DNA of 64,000 nt from Candidatus Tepidiaquacellales bacterium OLB4/UTCHB1. GTDB taxonomy: Bacteria > Bacteroidota > Ignavibacteria > Tepidaquicellales > Tepidaquicellaceae. Location of the stretch: NCBI GenBank assembly GCA_002050165.1, contig MWSW01000019.1:124001-188000 (forward strand), given 5' to 3'. Of the stretch, positions 19,914-29,506 are shown piece after piece (position 1 is the first letter of the stretch; every line of letters begins with the position of its first letter). The notes under the pieces are model-generated. The model did no database searches, was not told the origin of the DNA, and saw only the letters and a list, made by a program, of their open reading frames with translations. A program made the translations under genes and the position numbers.

Positions 19914-20732
19914 TTAATTCAATTTAACCAAACCATTTTTACATTTATACTCACTGCGTTGCATGATAGACTGGAAATACGACAGGTTTTCAGGGTTTTC
20001 TTTTGTCTTGGTGTGCCAGAGGTGATAGACTATTGCTTTGTTTCTGACTGATTCAAAATTTGCTCCGGCGAGGCGAAGTCTGAATTCGAGGTCAGTATCT
20101 TCACCGATTCCGGGTGAAGTATAGTTTTCGTCAAAGCCGTTTACTTTTATCAGCAGTTCCCGACTTAATGAAAAATTGCAACCAAGTAAACGAATTGAAC
20201 CCCGTTTCCTGTACTTTAAGATTTTACTTTCAATAAACAAACCTTCTTCGACGTGTTTGGAAGAGTCCGGGTTTGAACTGAGTGAATCAATGAATTGTCT
20301 CAATCCTGTCCTCTCATATTCTTTATTTATTATAGATTCAATCGTGATGTTTAACGATTCCCTTTTCCCCAGAGCTACCCGCCGTCCGCAAAGTACTGTG
20401 TCAGGTTGAAACATTGAACGATGTGCCTCAATGAACCTCGAGTGTGGAACACAATCGCCGTCGATAAATATAATCTGGCCTGATGACACATTGCCAATTG
20501 CTTTATTAAGTATGGAATTTTTTCTGAATCCTTGATCAGTTTGAGTTACGTGAGAAATTTCTATAGGGAACTTTTTGATCATAGAACAGAATGCTTTCAT
20601 ATTTTCACTGTTGCCGTCTTCTGCAATTATTACGCTGAAGTTTTTATCAGTCTGATACAAAAGGGCATGTATTACTAATTCAAGTTCGGGAATCTTATCG
20701 TACACTGAAACAATCACGGTTGTCTTTGTCAT
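19914..20732 (-). CDS. Family 2 glycosyltransferase with galactosyltransferase-like C-terminus
   Basis: A 272-residue GT-A enzyme: N-terminal TTVIVSVYDKIPELELVIHAL, IIAEDGNSENM, FIDGDCVPH (DxD at D-G-D), then GCNFSLSRELLIKVNGFDENYTSPGIGEDTDLEFRL, the Glyco_transf_7C-type motif in which the ED-D pair contacts the acceptor or donor. It is soluble or peripheral, with no TM helix. It heads the minus-strand LPS operon, 33 bases before the WaaE-like gene, and is divergent from the clpB fragment with only 69 bases between, which must hold both promoters. Confidence 0.85.
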   Translation of the reverse strand: MTKTTVIVSVYDKIPELELVIHALLYQTDKNFSVIIAEDGNSENMKAFCSMIKKFPIEISHVTQTDQGFRKNSILNKAIGNVSSGQIIFIDGDCVPHSRFIEAHRSMFQPDTVLCGRRVALGKRESLNITIESIINKEYERTGLRQFIDSLSSNPDSSKHVEEGLFIESKILKYRKRGSIRLLGCNFSLSRELLIKVNGFDENYTSPGIGEDTDLEFRLRLAGANFESVRNKAIVYHLWHTKTKENPENLSYFQSIMQRSEYKCKNGLVKLN

Positions 20733-20801
20733 ACTTCAAATTAACATTTGACTTTTTAACTTATAACTGAAAAAGTATTTTAGAGTAATAATATTAATAC
20801 A

Positions 20802-22112
20802 ATGGCTATTAATTTCAATAAACTAACACTAAAGTCACAGGAATCTTTACAGCGGGCGCAAGAGATTGCAGCTGATAATTCAAACCAACAGATCGAACCC
20901 GCCCATTTACTGCAAGCACTCATTGAAGACCCGTCAGGTCTTGTATCTTCTATCATAATGAAGCTTGGTGCCAGCAAGGATTTAATAAAAGTCAGGTTGG
21001 AAGAAATAATTAATTCTTATCCGAAAATTTCCGGTGCATCAACACAAGTTATGATTTCACGTGACCTGGGCGATGACCTTGATGTAGCATTTAAGGAAGC
21101 TGCTGCAATGAGGGATGATTATGTTTCGGTTGAACATTTACTAATCGGATTAGCGGAGAACAGGAAAAGTAGAATAGCTCAATTATTGAATGAACAAGGC
21201 GTTACAAAGAACAGCATTCTAAAAGTGCTAAAGGACGTAAGGGGGTCAGGCAGAATTACCGGTCAAGATCCGGAAGATACGTTTCAATCGCTTCAGAAAT
21301 ACGGTAGAAACTTAAATGAACTTGCCTCGCGCGGGAAACTTGATCCGGTAATCGGCAGGGATGAAGAAATCCGCAGAGTGTTGCAGGTGCTTTCAAGGCG
21401 AACGAAAAATAATCCCGTTTTGATCGGCGAACCAGGAGTGGGCAAGACGGCAATCGCGGAAGGGCTTGCACACAGGATTATCAGCGGTGATATCCCCGAA
21501 ACATTGAAAGATAAGCAAATAATAGCCCTAGATATGGGATCTCTCGTTGCAGGCGCTCAATATCGTGGTCAATTTGAGGAAAGGTTGAAATCTGTCCTGA
21601 AGGAAGTAAAGGAATCTGATGGTAAAATTATTTTATTCATAGACGAATTGCATACCGTTGTTGGTGCGGGAGCTACACAAGGGTCAATGGATGCATCAAA
21701 TATGTTAAAACCTGAACTTGCCAGAGGAGACCTCCGATGTATAGGTGCAACTACACTGGACGAGTACAGAAAATATATTGAAAAAGATCCTGCACTGGAG
21801 AGAAGATTTCAACCGGTATTTGTAGGGCAACCCAGCGTTGAAGATACAATATCAATTCTCCGTGGACTTAAAGAAAAGTATGAAGTACACCACGGCGTTA
21901 GAATAACTGATGCTGCGCTTGTTTCCGCTGCAACGCTTTCTGACAGATATATTTCTGACCGGTTTTTGCCTGATAAAGCTATTGACCTTGTTGATGAAGC
22001 TGCTTCAAAGCTCCGGATAGAAATTGATTCCATGCCTGAAGAGCTCGATAATATCGAAAGGAAAATAAAACAACTTGAAATTGAACGTGAAGCATTGAAA
22101 CGGGAGCTTTGA
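20802..22112 (+). CDS. clpB: ClpB disaggregase, N-terminal half only (truncated)
   Basis: 436 residues against about 860 for normal ClpB/Hsp104. Present: the Clp_N double repeat (about 1-145), the linker, and the complete first AAA+ domain with Walker [10 protein letters not shown] (near 206), pore-loop YRGQFEERL, Walker [15 protein letters not shown] and the arginine finger region ALERRFQPV, then the first turns of the coiled-coil M domain. The frame ends in TGA after EREALKREL, inside the first M-domain helix. The rest of the M domain and the entire second AAA+ domain are missing; the sequence that follows is an unrelated exporter. This is either a deletion derivative, a short ClpB-like product, or an assembly join. 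The start is ATG at 20802. Confidence 0.85.
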   Translation: MAINFNKLTLKSQESLQRAQEIAADNSNQQIEPAHLLQALIEDPSGLVSSIIMKLGASKDLIKVRLEEIINSYPKISGASTQVMISRDLGDDLDVAFKEAAAMRDDYVSVEHLLIGLAENRKSRIAQLLNEQGVTKNSILKVLKDVRGSGRITGQDPEDTFQSLQKYGRNLNELASRGKLDPVIGRDEEIRRVLQVLSRRTKNNPVLIGEPGVGKTAIAEGLAHRIISGDIPETLKDKQIIALDMGSLVAGAQYRGQFEERLKSVLKEVKESDGKIILFIDELHTVVGAGATQGSMDASNMLKPELARGDLRCIGATTLDEYRKYIEKDPALERRFQPVFVGQPSVEDTISILRGLKEKYEVHHGVRITDAALVSAATLSDRYISDRFLPDKAIDLVDEAASKLRIEIDSMPEELDNIERKIKQLEIEREALKREL

Positions 22113-22113
22113 A

Positions 22114-22437
22114 TTGGCATGGCTTCTACTCATAGCGGCGGGAATATTTGAAATTTGCTGGGCAGTCGGACTTAAATTGTCTAATGGTTTTACAATTTTC
22201 AAGTGGTCAGCGTTTACGGTTGTAACTTATATTATCAGCGTTGTCCTTCTTGGATTTGCACTTAAGTCAATCCCTCTCGGAACGGGTTACGCAATCTGGA
22301 CCGGAATCGGAATGGCAGGTACTGTAATAATAGGTATGATTTATTTTAATGAATCTAAAGACCTCCTGAAAGTTATCTTTATATCTATGATACTGATCGG
22401 TATCGTTGGACTAAAGTTTATTACTCCCGAAAATTAA
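22114..22437 (+). CDS. sugE: SMR-family exporter SugE/Gdx (guanidinium type)
   Basis: A 107-residue four-helix small multidrug resistance protein. The sequence start AWLLLIAAGIFEICWAVGLK has the essential glutamate in helix 1 and the W-A-V-G-L-K pattern of SugE/Gdx rather than EmrE. GYAIWTGIGMAGT and GLKFITPEN complete the match. Characterised Gdx proteins export guanidinium in exchange for protons. The start has to be TTG at 22114, one base after the clpB-fragment stop, with GGGAG seven bases upstream lying inside the last clpB codons. No guanidine riboswitch can precede it, so its expression depends on the clpB fragment transcript. Confidence 0.9.
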   Translation: MAWLLLIAAGIFEICWAVGLKLSNGFTIFKWSAFTVVTYIISVVLLGFALKSIPLGTGYAIWTGIGMAGTVIIGMIYFNESKDLLKVIFISMILIGIVGLKFITPEN

Positions 22438-22444
22438 GTTCACA

Positions 22445-23380
22445 TTGCTAAGGTTATTTCTGTTCACACTTTTTTTAATAGAATTTGCTTATTACAATAA
22501 TGCAGGTTCGCAAACGTTTGATTTTGTCAGCGAAATTATAAACAAGCAGCAGGAGATTGTCATAAAGGAAATTAAACCGCTGAGTATTACTATCGAAATG
22601 TATGAGTTCGATTTGGTAAGTAATGAATTTGATTCTTCGGGAATGATTACAACTTTGGTGTTCTTTAACGATCAAGGCAATTTGGTTCGCGAAGAATATA
22701 TTGATTATGACGGCTCTAACTTGTCTATTAATGAATATAAATATTATCCCTCGCAGCTTATAAAGTCACGAACGATAAGCGATTTCCAATCTCAAACAAT
22801 AACTTATTACTCCTATGAATATAATCTACATGATGAACAGATTAAATATTTTTATTTTCAGTTCGCGCCGGATGATAATTTTTACTACATAGCTAACAAA
22901 GTTTATAATTCTACCGGACAGTTGTCGAAGGAAACATTTGTAAGGGATTCAAATATTATCGCTGAAAGAAGGCTGTTTTACGATGTTACCGGCAGGTTGA
23001 TTCAGGAATACGTGATAAATTCAGAAAGTACGATCTTAAGGAAAACTGTGTACGATTACTCCGATGATTCCTCTTTGGTTAGAGAGAAATTTTATTCAGA
23101 TGATATTATTAGCCACATCAATGAGAAATATTATACCGGATCACAACTTTATAAATTAATCCAGTCGGATTCTGAAAATAAAACGGTTGCAGTTTATGAA
23201 TTTACTTTCGATAGTGACCGATTAACCAGTGTAAAAGAATTAAGATATAAAGGTAATGAGGACGTTGTGAAAGATTATATTTACGAATACACCTCATCCG
23301 GACTTATAGAAAAAGAAAAATTTTATATCAATGGCGATCCGGTTTACTATCAAGTGTATCGGTACAGATTTATGAATTAA
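22445..23380 (+). CDS. Secreted protein with YD/RHS-like repeats
   Basis: 311 residues. The N-terminus (MLRLFLFTLFLIEFAYYNNAGSQ) looks like a Sec signal peptide. The rest is made of degenerate repeats of about 20-25 residues with aromatic-hydroxyl motifs and a turn, for example YNSTGQLSKETF, YDVTGRLIQEYV and YTSSGLIEKEKF, similar to YD/RHS-type beta-strand repeats. The start is TTG at 22445, seven bases after the sugE stop. No enzyme domain is visible. Function unknown; a surface or periplasmic structural protein is possible. Its end overlaps that of the convergent membrane-protein gene by 11 bases. Confidence 0.65.
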   Translation: MLRLFLFTLFLIEFAYYNNAGSQTFDFVSEIINKQQEIVIKEIKPLSITIEMYEFDLVSNEFDSSGMITTLVFFNDQGNLVREEYIDYDGSNLSINEYKYYPSQLIKSRTISDFQSQTITYYSYEYNLHDEQIKYFYFQFAPDDNFYYIANKVYNSTGQLSKETFVRDSNIIAERRLFYDVTGRLIQEYVINSESTILRKTVYDYSDDSSLVREKFYSDDIISHINEKYYTGSQLYKLIQSDSENKTVAVYEFTFDSDRLTSVKELRYKGNEDVVKDYIYEYTSSGLIEKEKFYINGDPVYYQVYRYRFMN

Positions 23381-23864
23381 CAAACTGGTTATCATCAGCA
23401 AATTTTGATTTCAACCAATAAAGAACCAATCCTGCAACCGGAAAAATAAAGTCAGTAAATAAAATCGTTCCTGCGTTGTTCTCGGCGTAATTCTGGTGGA
23501 CAGCTATTTGATAAACATGTCCGATCCCGGCGCCGGTTAAAAATACACCCCAGCATATAATCACTCCAAGCGAAAAGTTTAGTTTTTGCCGGAGTGCAAT
23601 TAATCCACCTATTCCAAAACCAAGATTTGCAACTGCAACCTCGAACTGAAATGGGCTTCCCGACTGCCAGCCTATGCTTTCAGCAATTTTGTCTGCCAAG
23701 AAGGTATGCCCCATGAAATTAATTATTGACAATACCCCGACAATCCAGAAAAGGAAATATTTAAAATACAGGTCAATAAATATCTCCTTCTTCTTAGGGT
23801 GCTTTCCCGCGTAAATGTGAATGAGCGGTGAAAAAACGGCAAGCGCTATAAATGCATATAACAT
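23370..23864 (-). CDS. Four-helix membrane protein, possibly DUF6790 family
   Basis: 164 residues with about four TM helices (about 1-20, 33-52, 78-115 as two, 132-152). The central IGWQSGSPFQFEVAVANLGFGIGGL resembles a group of small uncharacterised membrane proteins that I associate with DUF6790, with moderate certainty. No catalytic motif is seen. The C-terminal codons overlap the convergent secreted-protein gene by 11 bases. Function unknown. Confidence 0.6.
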   Translation of the reverse strand: MLYAFIALAVFSPLIHIYAGKHPKKKEIFIDLYFKYFLFWIVGVLSIINFMGHTFLADKIAESIGWQSGSPFQFEVAVANLGFGIGGLIALRQKLNFSLGVIICWGVFLTGAGIGHVYQIAVHQNYAENNAGTILFTDFIFPVAGLVLYWLKSKFADDNQFVNS

Positions 23865-24239
23865 AATGCAAGATTTTATTTAACGAAAACTCTTATTACA
23901 TGGAATTTTAACTACAAAACTACATAAACTAAATGCTAAATCTTTTAAAATTCCAAAAAACCAAATTAAAATTCCGGGCAATTTTCTGATTGCTGTTGAA
24001 ATATTGTTATACAGGAACAAGTTTACTTTTCAGTTTTTCTATCAGTATTCGTAACGGATATAACTTACACCTTGATTTTCATCAAGAGATAGTCGTTGTT
24101 TGAAATTGAAAGAATCTTGTACGCAGGTTGATTCACGATGTGTGAGCAAATCATCTCAATATCAAACCCAGTGTCAATTTGTAATTCATGATTTGTTACA
24201 TGTACACGTCAACTTCTCCAGAGAATCACCACAATGTAA
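23865..24239. other. Intergenic region without a recognisable gene
   Basis: 375 AT-rich bases lie between the upstream end of the membrane-protein gene and the 3' end of the serine hydrolase gene. An open frame without a start codon is present on the minus strand (about 24065-24202) but is not convincing. I see no terminator, RNA gene or repeat. Confidence 0.5.
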
Positions 24240-25622
24240 TTATTCTTTCGGGTTTAGCTGAGCGTCTGATTTTGTCCAGTGTGATATCGGTAGAAATCTG
24301 TGAATCTCATCGCAGCCCGAGATATTACCATGGGAGTTCCGCTTGAATTTTATTCTTGTAAATGTATCGCTAAAGATAAATTCATCTATACCATAGTTCA
24401 TGAATTTCAGTCTGACACCACTTTCCTTTTGCACAAATAGCGAACCATCAATGTATAATATTCTCATTTTCGCACCATCTTCATCCGTATATAACCCGGT
24501 ATATTCAATCGCCCCATTTTCATTAAACTTTGTCTCCGTGAACTCAAAATTCTTATTAGTAATTATTGCAGCTATTTTCTGCGAGAGTTCTTTAGCTTTA
24601 TTGGAATATGAATTAGTTAGAACAACTATGAAATAATTGTAGTCGGGGATATAAATTTCGTTGGAGACAAAACCATTTATACCACCACTGTGTTCTATTG
24701 TCTTCAAACCTAAAAGGTCTCCGATAAACCAGCCGTAACCGTAAGTAGTAAGTTCTCCGTTAAAAAGAGGATGAGGCTTGAAGGCAAGTTCGAGCGATTT
24801 TTCTGAAATTACATTTCCGGATTTAACTGCAAAGAACCATTTATTCAGGTCTTCAACTGTTGAAACCAACATCCCTGCAGCGTAAGCCCAGGACATATTT
24901 ATTGAATCGGCAGGCGAAAAACCTTCAGGGGTATTTTTGTAACCTTTTACCAACTGTGGTACATCACCGCAGAATGTATTATTTAATTCCAATGGTTGAA
25001 GGATATCCGAGATGATGTAATCACAATACGATTTGCCTGAAACGATCTCTATAATATAACCCAATAAAGAGTAACCGGAATCGTCATATTTCCACTTTTC
25101 CCCCGGCTTAAAATCCATCGGTTCGTTTTTAAAGAAATCAACGAGGTTCTCGGGAGCAACTTCAGTAATCTGCAGTGTGTCAAATGCGGGCATATCGGTG
25201 TAGCTTTTGATTCCTGAGGTGTGAGTCAGTAGATTGTGAATTGTAATTGTGTTCCCGAAAGTCGGATAATCCGGAATGAATTTGGTAATTTCATCATTCA
25301 GGGATAGTTTACCCTCCTCCATAAGTTTTAAAATTGCAACAGCGGTGAACTGTTTTGATATTGAGGCAATTCTGAAAATGTCATTTGATTTTAACGGTGT
25401 GTTGTTCTTAATATCCGCAAGTCCGAAAGCTGACTCAAACAATATTTTTCCACCTTTTGATACCAGTATTGATGCGCCGGGTAGGGAATCGGGAAAATAC
25501 GTTTCCGAGAGTGAAAAAATTTTTTCGGTTTGTTCGGGGGTAAGTTGCTGAGCGAAAACATTAACTGAAAATAATAAAAGAACAGGAAATAGGAGGTATA
25601 GCCTAAAAAATTTCATTTTCAT
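24240..25622 (-). CDS. Secreted serine hydrolase of the beta-lactamase/class C PBP family
   Basis: 460 residues. A signal peptide (MKMKFFRLYLLFPVLLLFSVNVFAQQ) points to periplasmic or outer location. The beta-lactamase-like domain has the SxxK nucleophile motif in FRIASISKQFTAVA (near 88), the Tyr motif region YDDSGYSLLGYI, and HSGGING in place of KTG, as in esterase EstB/D-aminopeptidase-like members. A C-terminal lipocalin-like beta domain (about 360-450) follows. The substrate is unknown; peptidase, esterase or lactamase activity are all possible. ATG at 25622; a second ATG two codons in is equally possible. Confidence 0.8.
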   Translation of the reverse strand: MKMKFFRLYLLFPVLLLFSVNVFAQQLTPEQTEKIFSLSETYFPDSLPGASILVSKGGKILFESAFGLADIKNNTPLKSNDIFRIASISKQFTAVAILKLMEEGKLSLNDEITKFIPDYPTFGNTITIHNLLTHTSGIKSYTDMPAFDTLQITEVAPENLVDFFKNEPMDFKPGEKWKYDDSGYSLLGYIIEIVSGKSYCDYIISDILQPLELNNTFCGDVPQLVKGYKNTPEGFSPADSINMSWAYAAGMLVSTVEDLNKWFFAVKSGNVISEKSLELAFKPHPLFNGELTTYGYGWFIGDLLGLKTIEHSGGINGFVSNEIYIPDYNYFIVVLTNSYSNKAKELSQKIAAIITNKNFEFTETKFNENGAIEYTGLYTDEDGAKMRILYIDGSLFVQKESGVRLKFMNYGIDEFIFSDTFTRIKFKRNSHGNISGCDEIHRFLPISHWTKSDAQLNPKE

Positions 25623-25702
25623 TGTGGAGCTTTAATTTAAAAAATAGACTTCAGTCAGTTTCCTTCGGAAATCACCATCGAAATCCGATTTATTTAACTT
25701 AA

Positions 25703-26203
25703 TTAAGAGAACGGTTCGTCAGCTGATGGCCCATAAGTAGCGGGGACAGGAACGTTCAGTAATCTAAGATACACTGAAAGCTGACCGCGGTGGTGGTATA
25801 TGTGGTTGAAACAAATTCCGCGTAGAACTTCCGACTTTGGTAAATTAAGTATTACGTAATCACCTTTCCGGAGTATCCAGTTAGATGAAAATATTTCATT
25901 ATCAGATTTCAAAAGTGATTCCATTGCCTGTTCATGTAACTTATCAAAATGATTGAGTAGATCATCAGTTGATTTAAATTCAATTTCTTTTATCTCCGTA
26001 ACTTCAAAATCTAATTCAGTTGTTTCGATTACGCTGCTAATCCATCCGAATAAATTTGCAATATGCCAGGTCAGATAGCCGAGAGTGGTTGATTTTTCGT
26101 GAGGTTTCCAACTTCTTTTATCGGGCGGTACGCGTTCGAGCATTCTTCTTGTTGCTTTACCTTCATTTTGTAATTCGGCAATAAATGAATCTTTGATTTC
26201 CAT
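25703..26203 (-). CDS. DinB family protein
   Basis: A 166-residue four-helix-bundle protein of the DinB/YfiT superfamily. The three expected metal-binding histidines are in TWHIANLFGW (near 48) and FNHIYHHRGQLSVYLRLL (near 135-139), and the ending VPVPATYGPSADE is typical. Related proteins include metal-dependent thiol transferases and stress-induced proteins; the activity here is not known. It starts 19 bases upstream of nothing else on the strand and lies just downstream of the carboxylase gene, possibly in one transcript. Confidence 0.85.
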   Translation of the reverse strand: MEIKDSFIAELQNEGKATRRMLERVPPDKRSWKPHEKSTTLGYLTWHIANLFGWISSVIETTELDFEVTEIKEIEFKSTDDLLNHFDKLHEQAMESLLKSDNEIFSSNWILRKGDYVILNLPKSEVLRGICFNHIYHHRGQLSVYLRLLNVPVPATYGPSADEPFS

Positions 26204-26221
26204 ATTGGTAATTTTTAAGGT

Positions 26222-27877
26222 TTAAGTTTGAATAACACCTGTATTAAATTTTGGTATATCGGGATTTTCATTGCAGAGTTCAATACAATAAGAGACAATT
26301 TCCCTTGTTTCCGCCGGATCAATTATTTCATCAACCCAGAGTCTGGAAGCAGCATAAAGGACATTGGTTTGCTCATCGTAACGGTTTTTAATCTGATTTA
26401 GAAATTTCGTCTTGTCTTCTTCACGAATTTCTTTGCCAGCTTTTTTCATCTGACCGATTTTTATATCCAAGAGGACATTACTCGCTTGTGAACCTCCCAT
26501 AACGGCGATTTGCGCATTCGGGTAAGCGAAGATAAAGCGCGGATCGTAGGCTTTTCCACACATGGCATAATTGCCAGCACCGTAGCTATTACCGGTGATT
26601 ATAGTAATTTTGGGGACAGTTGAGTTTGCAACAGCATTAACCATTTTCGCTCCGTCTTTAATAATTCCACCATGTTCAGATCGCGAGCCTACCATAAAAC
26701 CCGTTACATCCTGAAGGAACAAAAGCGGAACTTTCCGTTGATTGCAATTAAGAATAAACCTTGCGGCTTTATCTGCACTATCGGAATAAATTACACCGCC
26801 GAACTGCATTTCGCCTTTCGCATTTTTAACGAGGCTACGTTGATTTGCTACAATACCGACCGCCCAGCCATTAATTCTTGCATAACCACAAATTAGGGTT
26901 TTACCGTAGCCGGGTTTATATTCATCGAAATTGCTGTCATCAATAATTCGTGTAATCAGCTCATATACATTGTATGGCTTTGATGTATCCTCTGTTAGAA
27001 TTCCATAAATTTCATCGGGGTTGAATTTTGGTTCAATACTTTGGGTACGGTCAAATCCCGCAGTAGAAGACTTTCCGAATTTGGAAACAAGACTTCGGAT
27101 TTTTTCGATACAGGATTTATCATCAGGCATTTTTTCGTCAGTGATGCCGGATATTTCAGTAGTAACGGTAGCCCCGCCGAGGGATTCATTATCAATATTT
27201 TCACCGATGGCAGCTTTAACCAGGTGTGATCCGGCAAGGAAGATACTGCCGGTCTTATCAACTATCAGAGCTTCATCGCTCATAATTGGCAAATAAGCTC
27301 CACCTGCAACGCACGGTCCCATTATTGCCGCTATTTGCGGTATCCCCATGGAACTGATGACGGCATTGTTTCTGAATATCCTACCAAAGTGTTCCTTATC
27401 CGGAAAGATTTCATCCTGCATTGGCAGAAAAACTCCGGCAGAATCAACCAGGTAAATAATCGGGAGTTTGTTCTCCATTGCAATCTCCTGAGCGCGAAGA
27501 TTTTTTTTCCCGGTAACGGGGAACCAGGCTCCCGCTTTTACAGTCGCATCGTTAGCAACAATTACACAATTTCTACCATGAATTTTCCCTATACCGAAAA
27601 CCGTACCCGCGGCTGGTGCGCCACCATACTCTTTGTACATCCCGTGCGCGGCAAATAATCCAAGTTCCATAAACTTTGAACCTTCATCTATCAACAAATC
27701 GATTCTTTCACGCGCATGCAATTTCCCTTTAGCATGGAGTTTTGAAATTGACTTTTCTCCACCGCCCTTTTTAATATTTGCACCTTGAGCCTTTAGCTTT
27801 TTTAACAGGTTTCTATTGTATTCATCCCTTAGTTTAAAATGCTCATCAATTTTGAGCGAAGATTTTATGGTTGTCAT
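26222..27877 (-). CDS. Acyl-CoA carboxylase carboxyltransferase (beta) subunit, MCC-like
   Basis: A 551-residue carboxyltransferase with two crotonase-like halves. Motifs: LHARERIDLLIDEGSKFMELG, GAPAAGTVFGIG, LVDSAGVFLPMQDEIFPDKEHFGRIF, MGPCVAGGAYLP, then in the C half DVTGFMVG and GNSYGAGNYAMCG. The features around LPMQDE..FPDKEHFG are those of methylcrotonoyl-CoA carboxylase beta subunits rather than propionyl-CoA carboxylase. The biotin-carrying alpha subunit is not nearby. Leucine breakdown or another acyl-CoA carboxylation is the likely role. A terminator separates it from clpX, so it has its own promoter. Confidence 0.85.
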   Translation of the reverse strand: MTTIKSSLKIDEHFKLRDEYNRNLLKKLKAQGANIKKGGGEKSISKLHAKGKLHARERIDLLIDEGSKFMELGLFAAHGMYKEYGGAPAAGTVFGIGKIHGRNCVIVANDATVKAGAWFPVTGKKNLRAQEIAMENKLPIIYLVDSAGVFLPMQDEIFPDKEHFGRIFRNNAVISSMGIPQIAAIMGPCVAGGAYLPIMSDEALIVDKTGSIFLAGSHLVKAAIGENIDNESLGGATVTTEISGITDEKMPDDKSCIEKIRSLVSKFGKSSTAGFDRTQSIEPKFNPDEIYGILTEDTSKPYNVYELITRIIDDSNFDEYKPGYGKTLICGYARINGWAVGIVANQRSLVKNAKGEMQFGGVIYSDSADKAARFILNCNQRKVPLLFLQDVTGFMVGSRSEHGGIIKDGAKMVNAVANSTVPKITIITGNSYGAGNYAMCGKAYDPRFIFAYPNAQIAVMGGSQASNVLLDIKIGQMKKAGKEIREEDKTKFLNQIKNRYDEQTNVLYAASRLWVDEIIDPAETREIVSYCIELCNENPDIPKFNTGVIQT

Positions 27878-27894
27878 TGGAAGAGTTTACGGTT

Positions 27895-27932
27895 AAACAA
27901 AAACGCAACGGTAACTTGAATTAACCGTTGCG
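27895..27932 (-). terminator. Intrinsic terminator after clpX
   Basis: On the minus strand CGCAACGGT pairs with ACCGTTGCG (27904-27912 and 27924-27932), followed by TTTTTGTTT. It separates clpX from the acyl-CoA carboxylase gene. Confidence 0.8.
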
Positions 27933-27959
27933 CAAAATATATCGGAGATTTGCTGTTGA

Positions 27960-29237
27960 TCAGGCAAAAACTTTTTTATTAGAGTTAATGTAAACTGGTT
28001 CTTTCCCCTCAACTACTGTTTCCCGGGTTACAATACAGTTAGTAATGTTATCTTTTGATGGGACTTTGTACATTATATCTAACATGACGTTTTCCATTAT
28101 TGACCTTAACGCTCTTGCTCCGGTACCCCTTTTTATTGCAATTTCGGCAATTGCGTCTAGAGCTTCTTCCTGAAATTCCAGGTGGACACCTTCAATTCTG
28201 AGAAGTTTTTGATATTGCTTTACGATTGCATTTTTAGGTTCGACGAGAATTTTTCTCAATGCATTTTTATCCAAATTTTCAAGAGTTGTAGTCACAGGCA
28301 ATCTGCCAACAAGTTCGGGTATTAGTCCGAAACGCACGAGATCTTCTGGTTCTACTTTGGCGAAGAGTTCATCTTTCTTATAACTGTCTTTCGATACAAC
28401 CTCAGCGCCAAATCCGATTGATCCGGTGGCTATACGGTTTTCAATAATCTTTTCAAGACCATCGAAAGCACCGCCACAAATAAAAAGTATATTTTTCGTA
28501 TTAAGGTTAATTAACGGTTGCTCGGGATGCTTCCTGCCACCGCGTGGTGGTACACCGGCGATTGTCCCTTCTAGCAATTTTAACATTGCCTGTTGGACAC
28601 CTTCACCTGAAACATCGCGGGTAATCGAAACTGAATCACTTTTACGGGCTATTTTGTCAATTTCATCAATATATATAATTCCACGCTCAGCTTTATGAAG
28701 ATCATAATTTGCATTTTGAAGTAAGTGAACGAGGATAGATTCCACATCATCGCCTACGTAACCTGCTTCGGTAAGTGTTGTTGCATCTGCAACGGCAAAA
28801 GGAACGTTAAGCATACGGGCAAGGTTGGATGCAAGAAAAGTTTTCCCCGTTCCGGTAGAACCAATCAGTAGTATGTTGCTTTTCTCAATCTCAACATCAT
28901 CAATGTAGTTGTACTCAAGTGAATCAATTCTCTTATAGTGGTTATAAACTGCAACTGCGAGCGATTTTTTTGCGTTATTCTGCCCAATAACATATTCATC
29001 AAGAAACTTTTTTATACCATGTGGAGTGAGATTAGACTTAACTTTACTAACGGTTTTATTTTGGGAATATGAATTTTGTTTAATGATTTGCATCGCGTCC
29101 CCAACACAAATTTCGCAGATAAAGACATCATTGCCGTTATAATCAGCGGGTCCCTTTATCATGTTAGTAACTTTATCAGCGCTCCTGCCACAGAATGAAC
29201 ATCTGACATTTTTGTTTGAACCTGAGGTTTTTGCCAT
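27960..29237 (-). CDS. clpX: ATP-dependent Clp protease ATP-binding subunit ClpX
   Basis: A 425-residue AAA+ unfoldase that feeds substrates to ClpP. The N-terminal zinc-binding domain has four cysteines in CSFCGRS and ICEICV. The AAA+ module has Walker A GSTGTGKT (near 128), Walker [13 protein letters not shown], pore loop [17 protein letters not shown] and the sensor-2 region GTGARALRS. Normal length. clpP is not adjacent within the window. tRNA-Leu lies 25 bases upstream of its start on the same strand; the intrinsic terminator downstream closes the transcript. Confidence 0.95.
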   Translation of the reverse strand: MAKTSGSNKNVRCSFCGRSADKVTNMIKGPADYNGNDVFICEICVGDAMQIIKQNSYSQNKTVSKVKSNLTPHGIKKFLDEYVIGQNNAKKSLAVAVYNHYKRIDSLEYNYIDDVEIEKSNILLIGSTGTGKTFLASNLARMLNVPFAVADATTLTEAGYVGDDVESILVHLLQNANYDLHKAERGIIYIDEIDKIARKSDSVSITRDVSGEGVQQAMLKLLEGTIAGVPPRGGRKHPEQPLINLNTKNILFICGGAFDGLEKIIENRIATGSIGFGAEVVSKDSYKKDELFAKVEPEDLVRFGLIPELVGRLPVTTTLENLDKNALRKILVEPKNAIVKQYQKLLRIEGVHLEFQEEALDAIAEIAIKRGTGARALRSIMENVMLDIMYKVPSKDNITNCIVTRETVVEGKEPVYINSNKKVFA

Positions 29238-29262
29238 AGGATAAATTTAGGTTAAATAATTG

Positions 29263-29344
29263 TGCGTGATGAGGGAGTCGAACCCCCATGGGTTGCCCCG
29301 CTAGATCCTAAGTCTAGTGCGTCTGCCAGTTCCGCCAATCACGC
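29263..29344 (-). tRNA. tRNA-Leu (anticodon TAG)
   Basis: Acceptor stem GCGTGAT pairs with ATCACGC. The anticodon stem CTAGA/TCTAG encloses loop CTTAGGA, giving TAG. T8, G9 and a long class II variable arm are present, and GTTCGACTC forms the T-loop. Discriminator is A; CCA is not encoded. Confidence 0.95.
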
Positions 29345-29506
29345 ATTCATTTTTAGTAAAACCGGCTGTAAATTTATGGGTTCAGATTTGAAGTTACAAT
29401 GTAATTGACTTGCTGTATTGGTAACTATAACATTCCTACATTTTGGAAAATTTCTCTTTTGGGCATTAAACTATTTAGCCTAATTTTAATCAAAAATAAA
29501 AAACTA

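Noticed and set aside
22080-22114. Guanidine riboswitch expected ahead of a SugE/Gdx gene
   Set aside because: Only one base separates the clpB-fragment stop from the sugE start, so no leader RNA is available and no matching motif is seen.
24065-24202. Open frame of about 45 codons on the minus strand ending NDYLLMKIKV, possibly a gene remnant
   Set aside because: It has no start codon near its beginning, and an open stretch of this length is expected by chance in AT-rich sequence of this size; no family resemblance.
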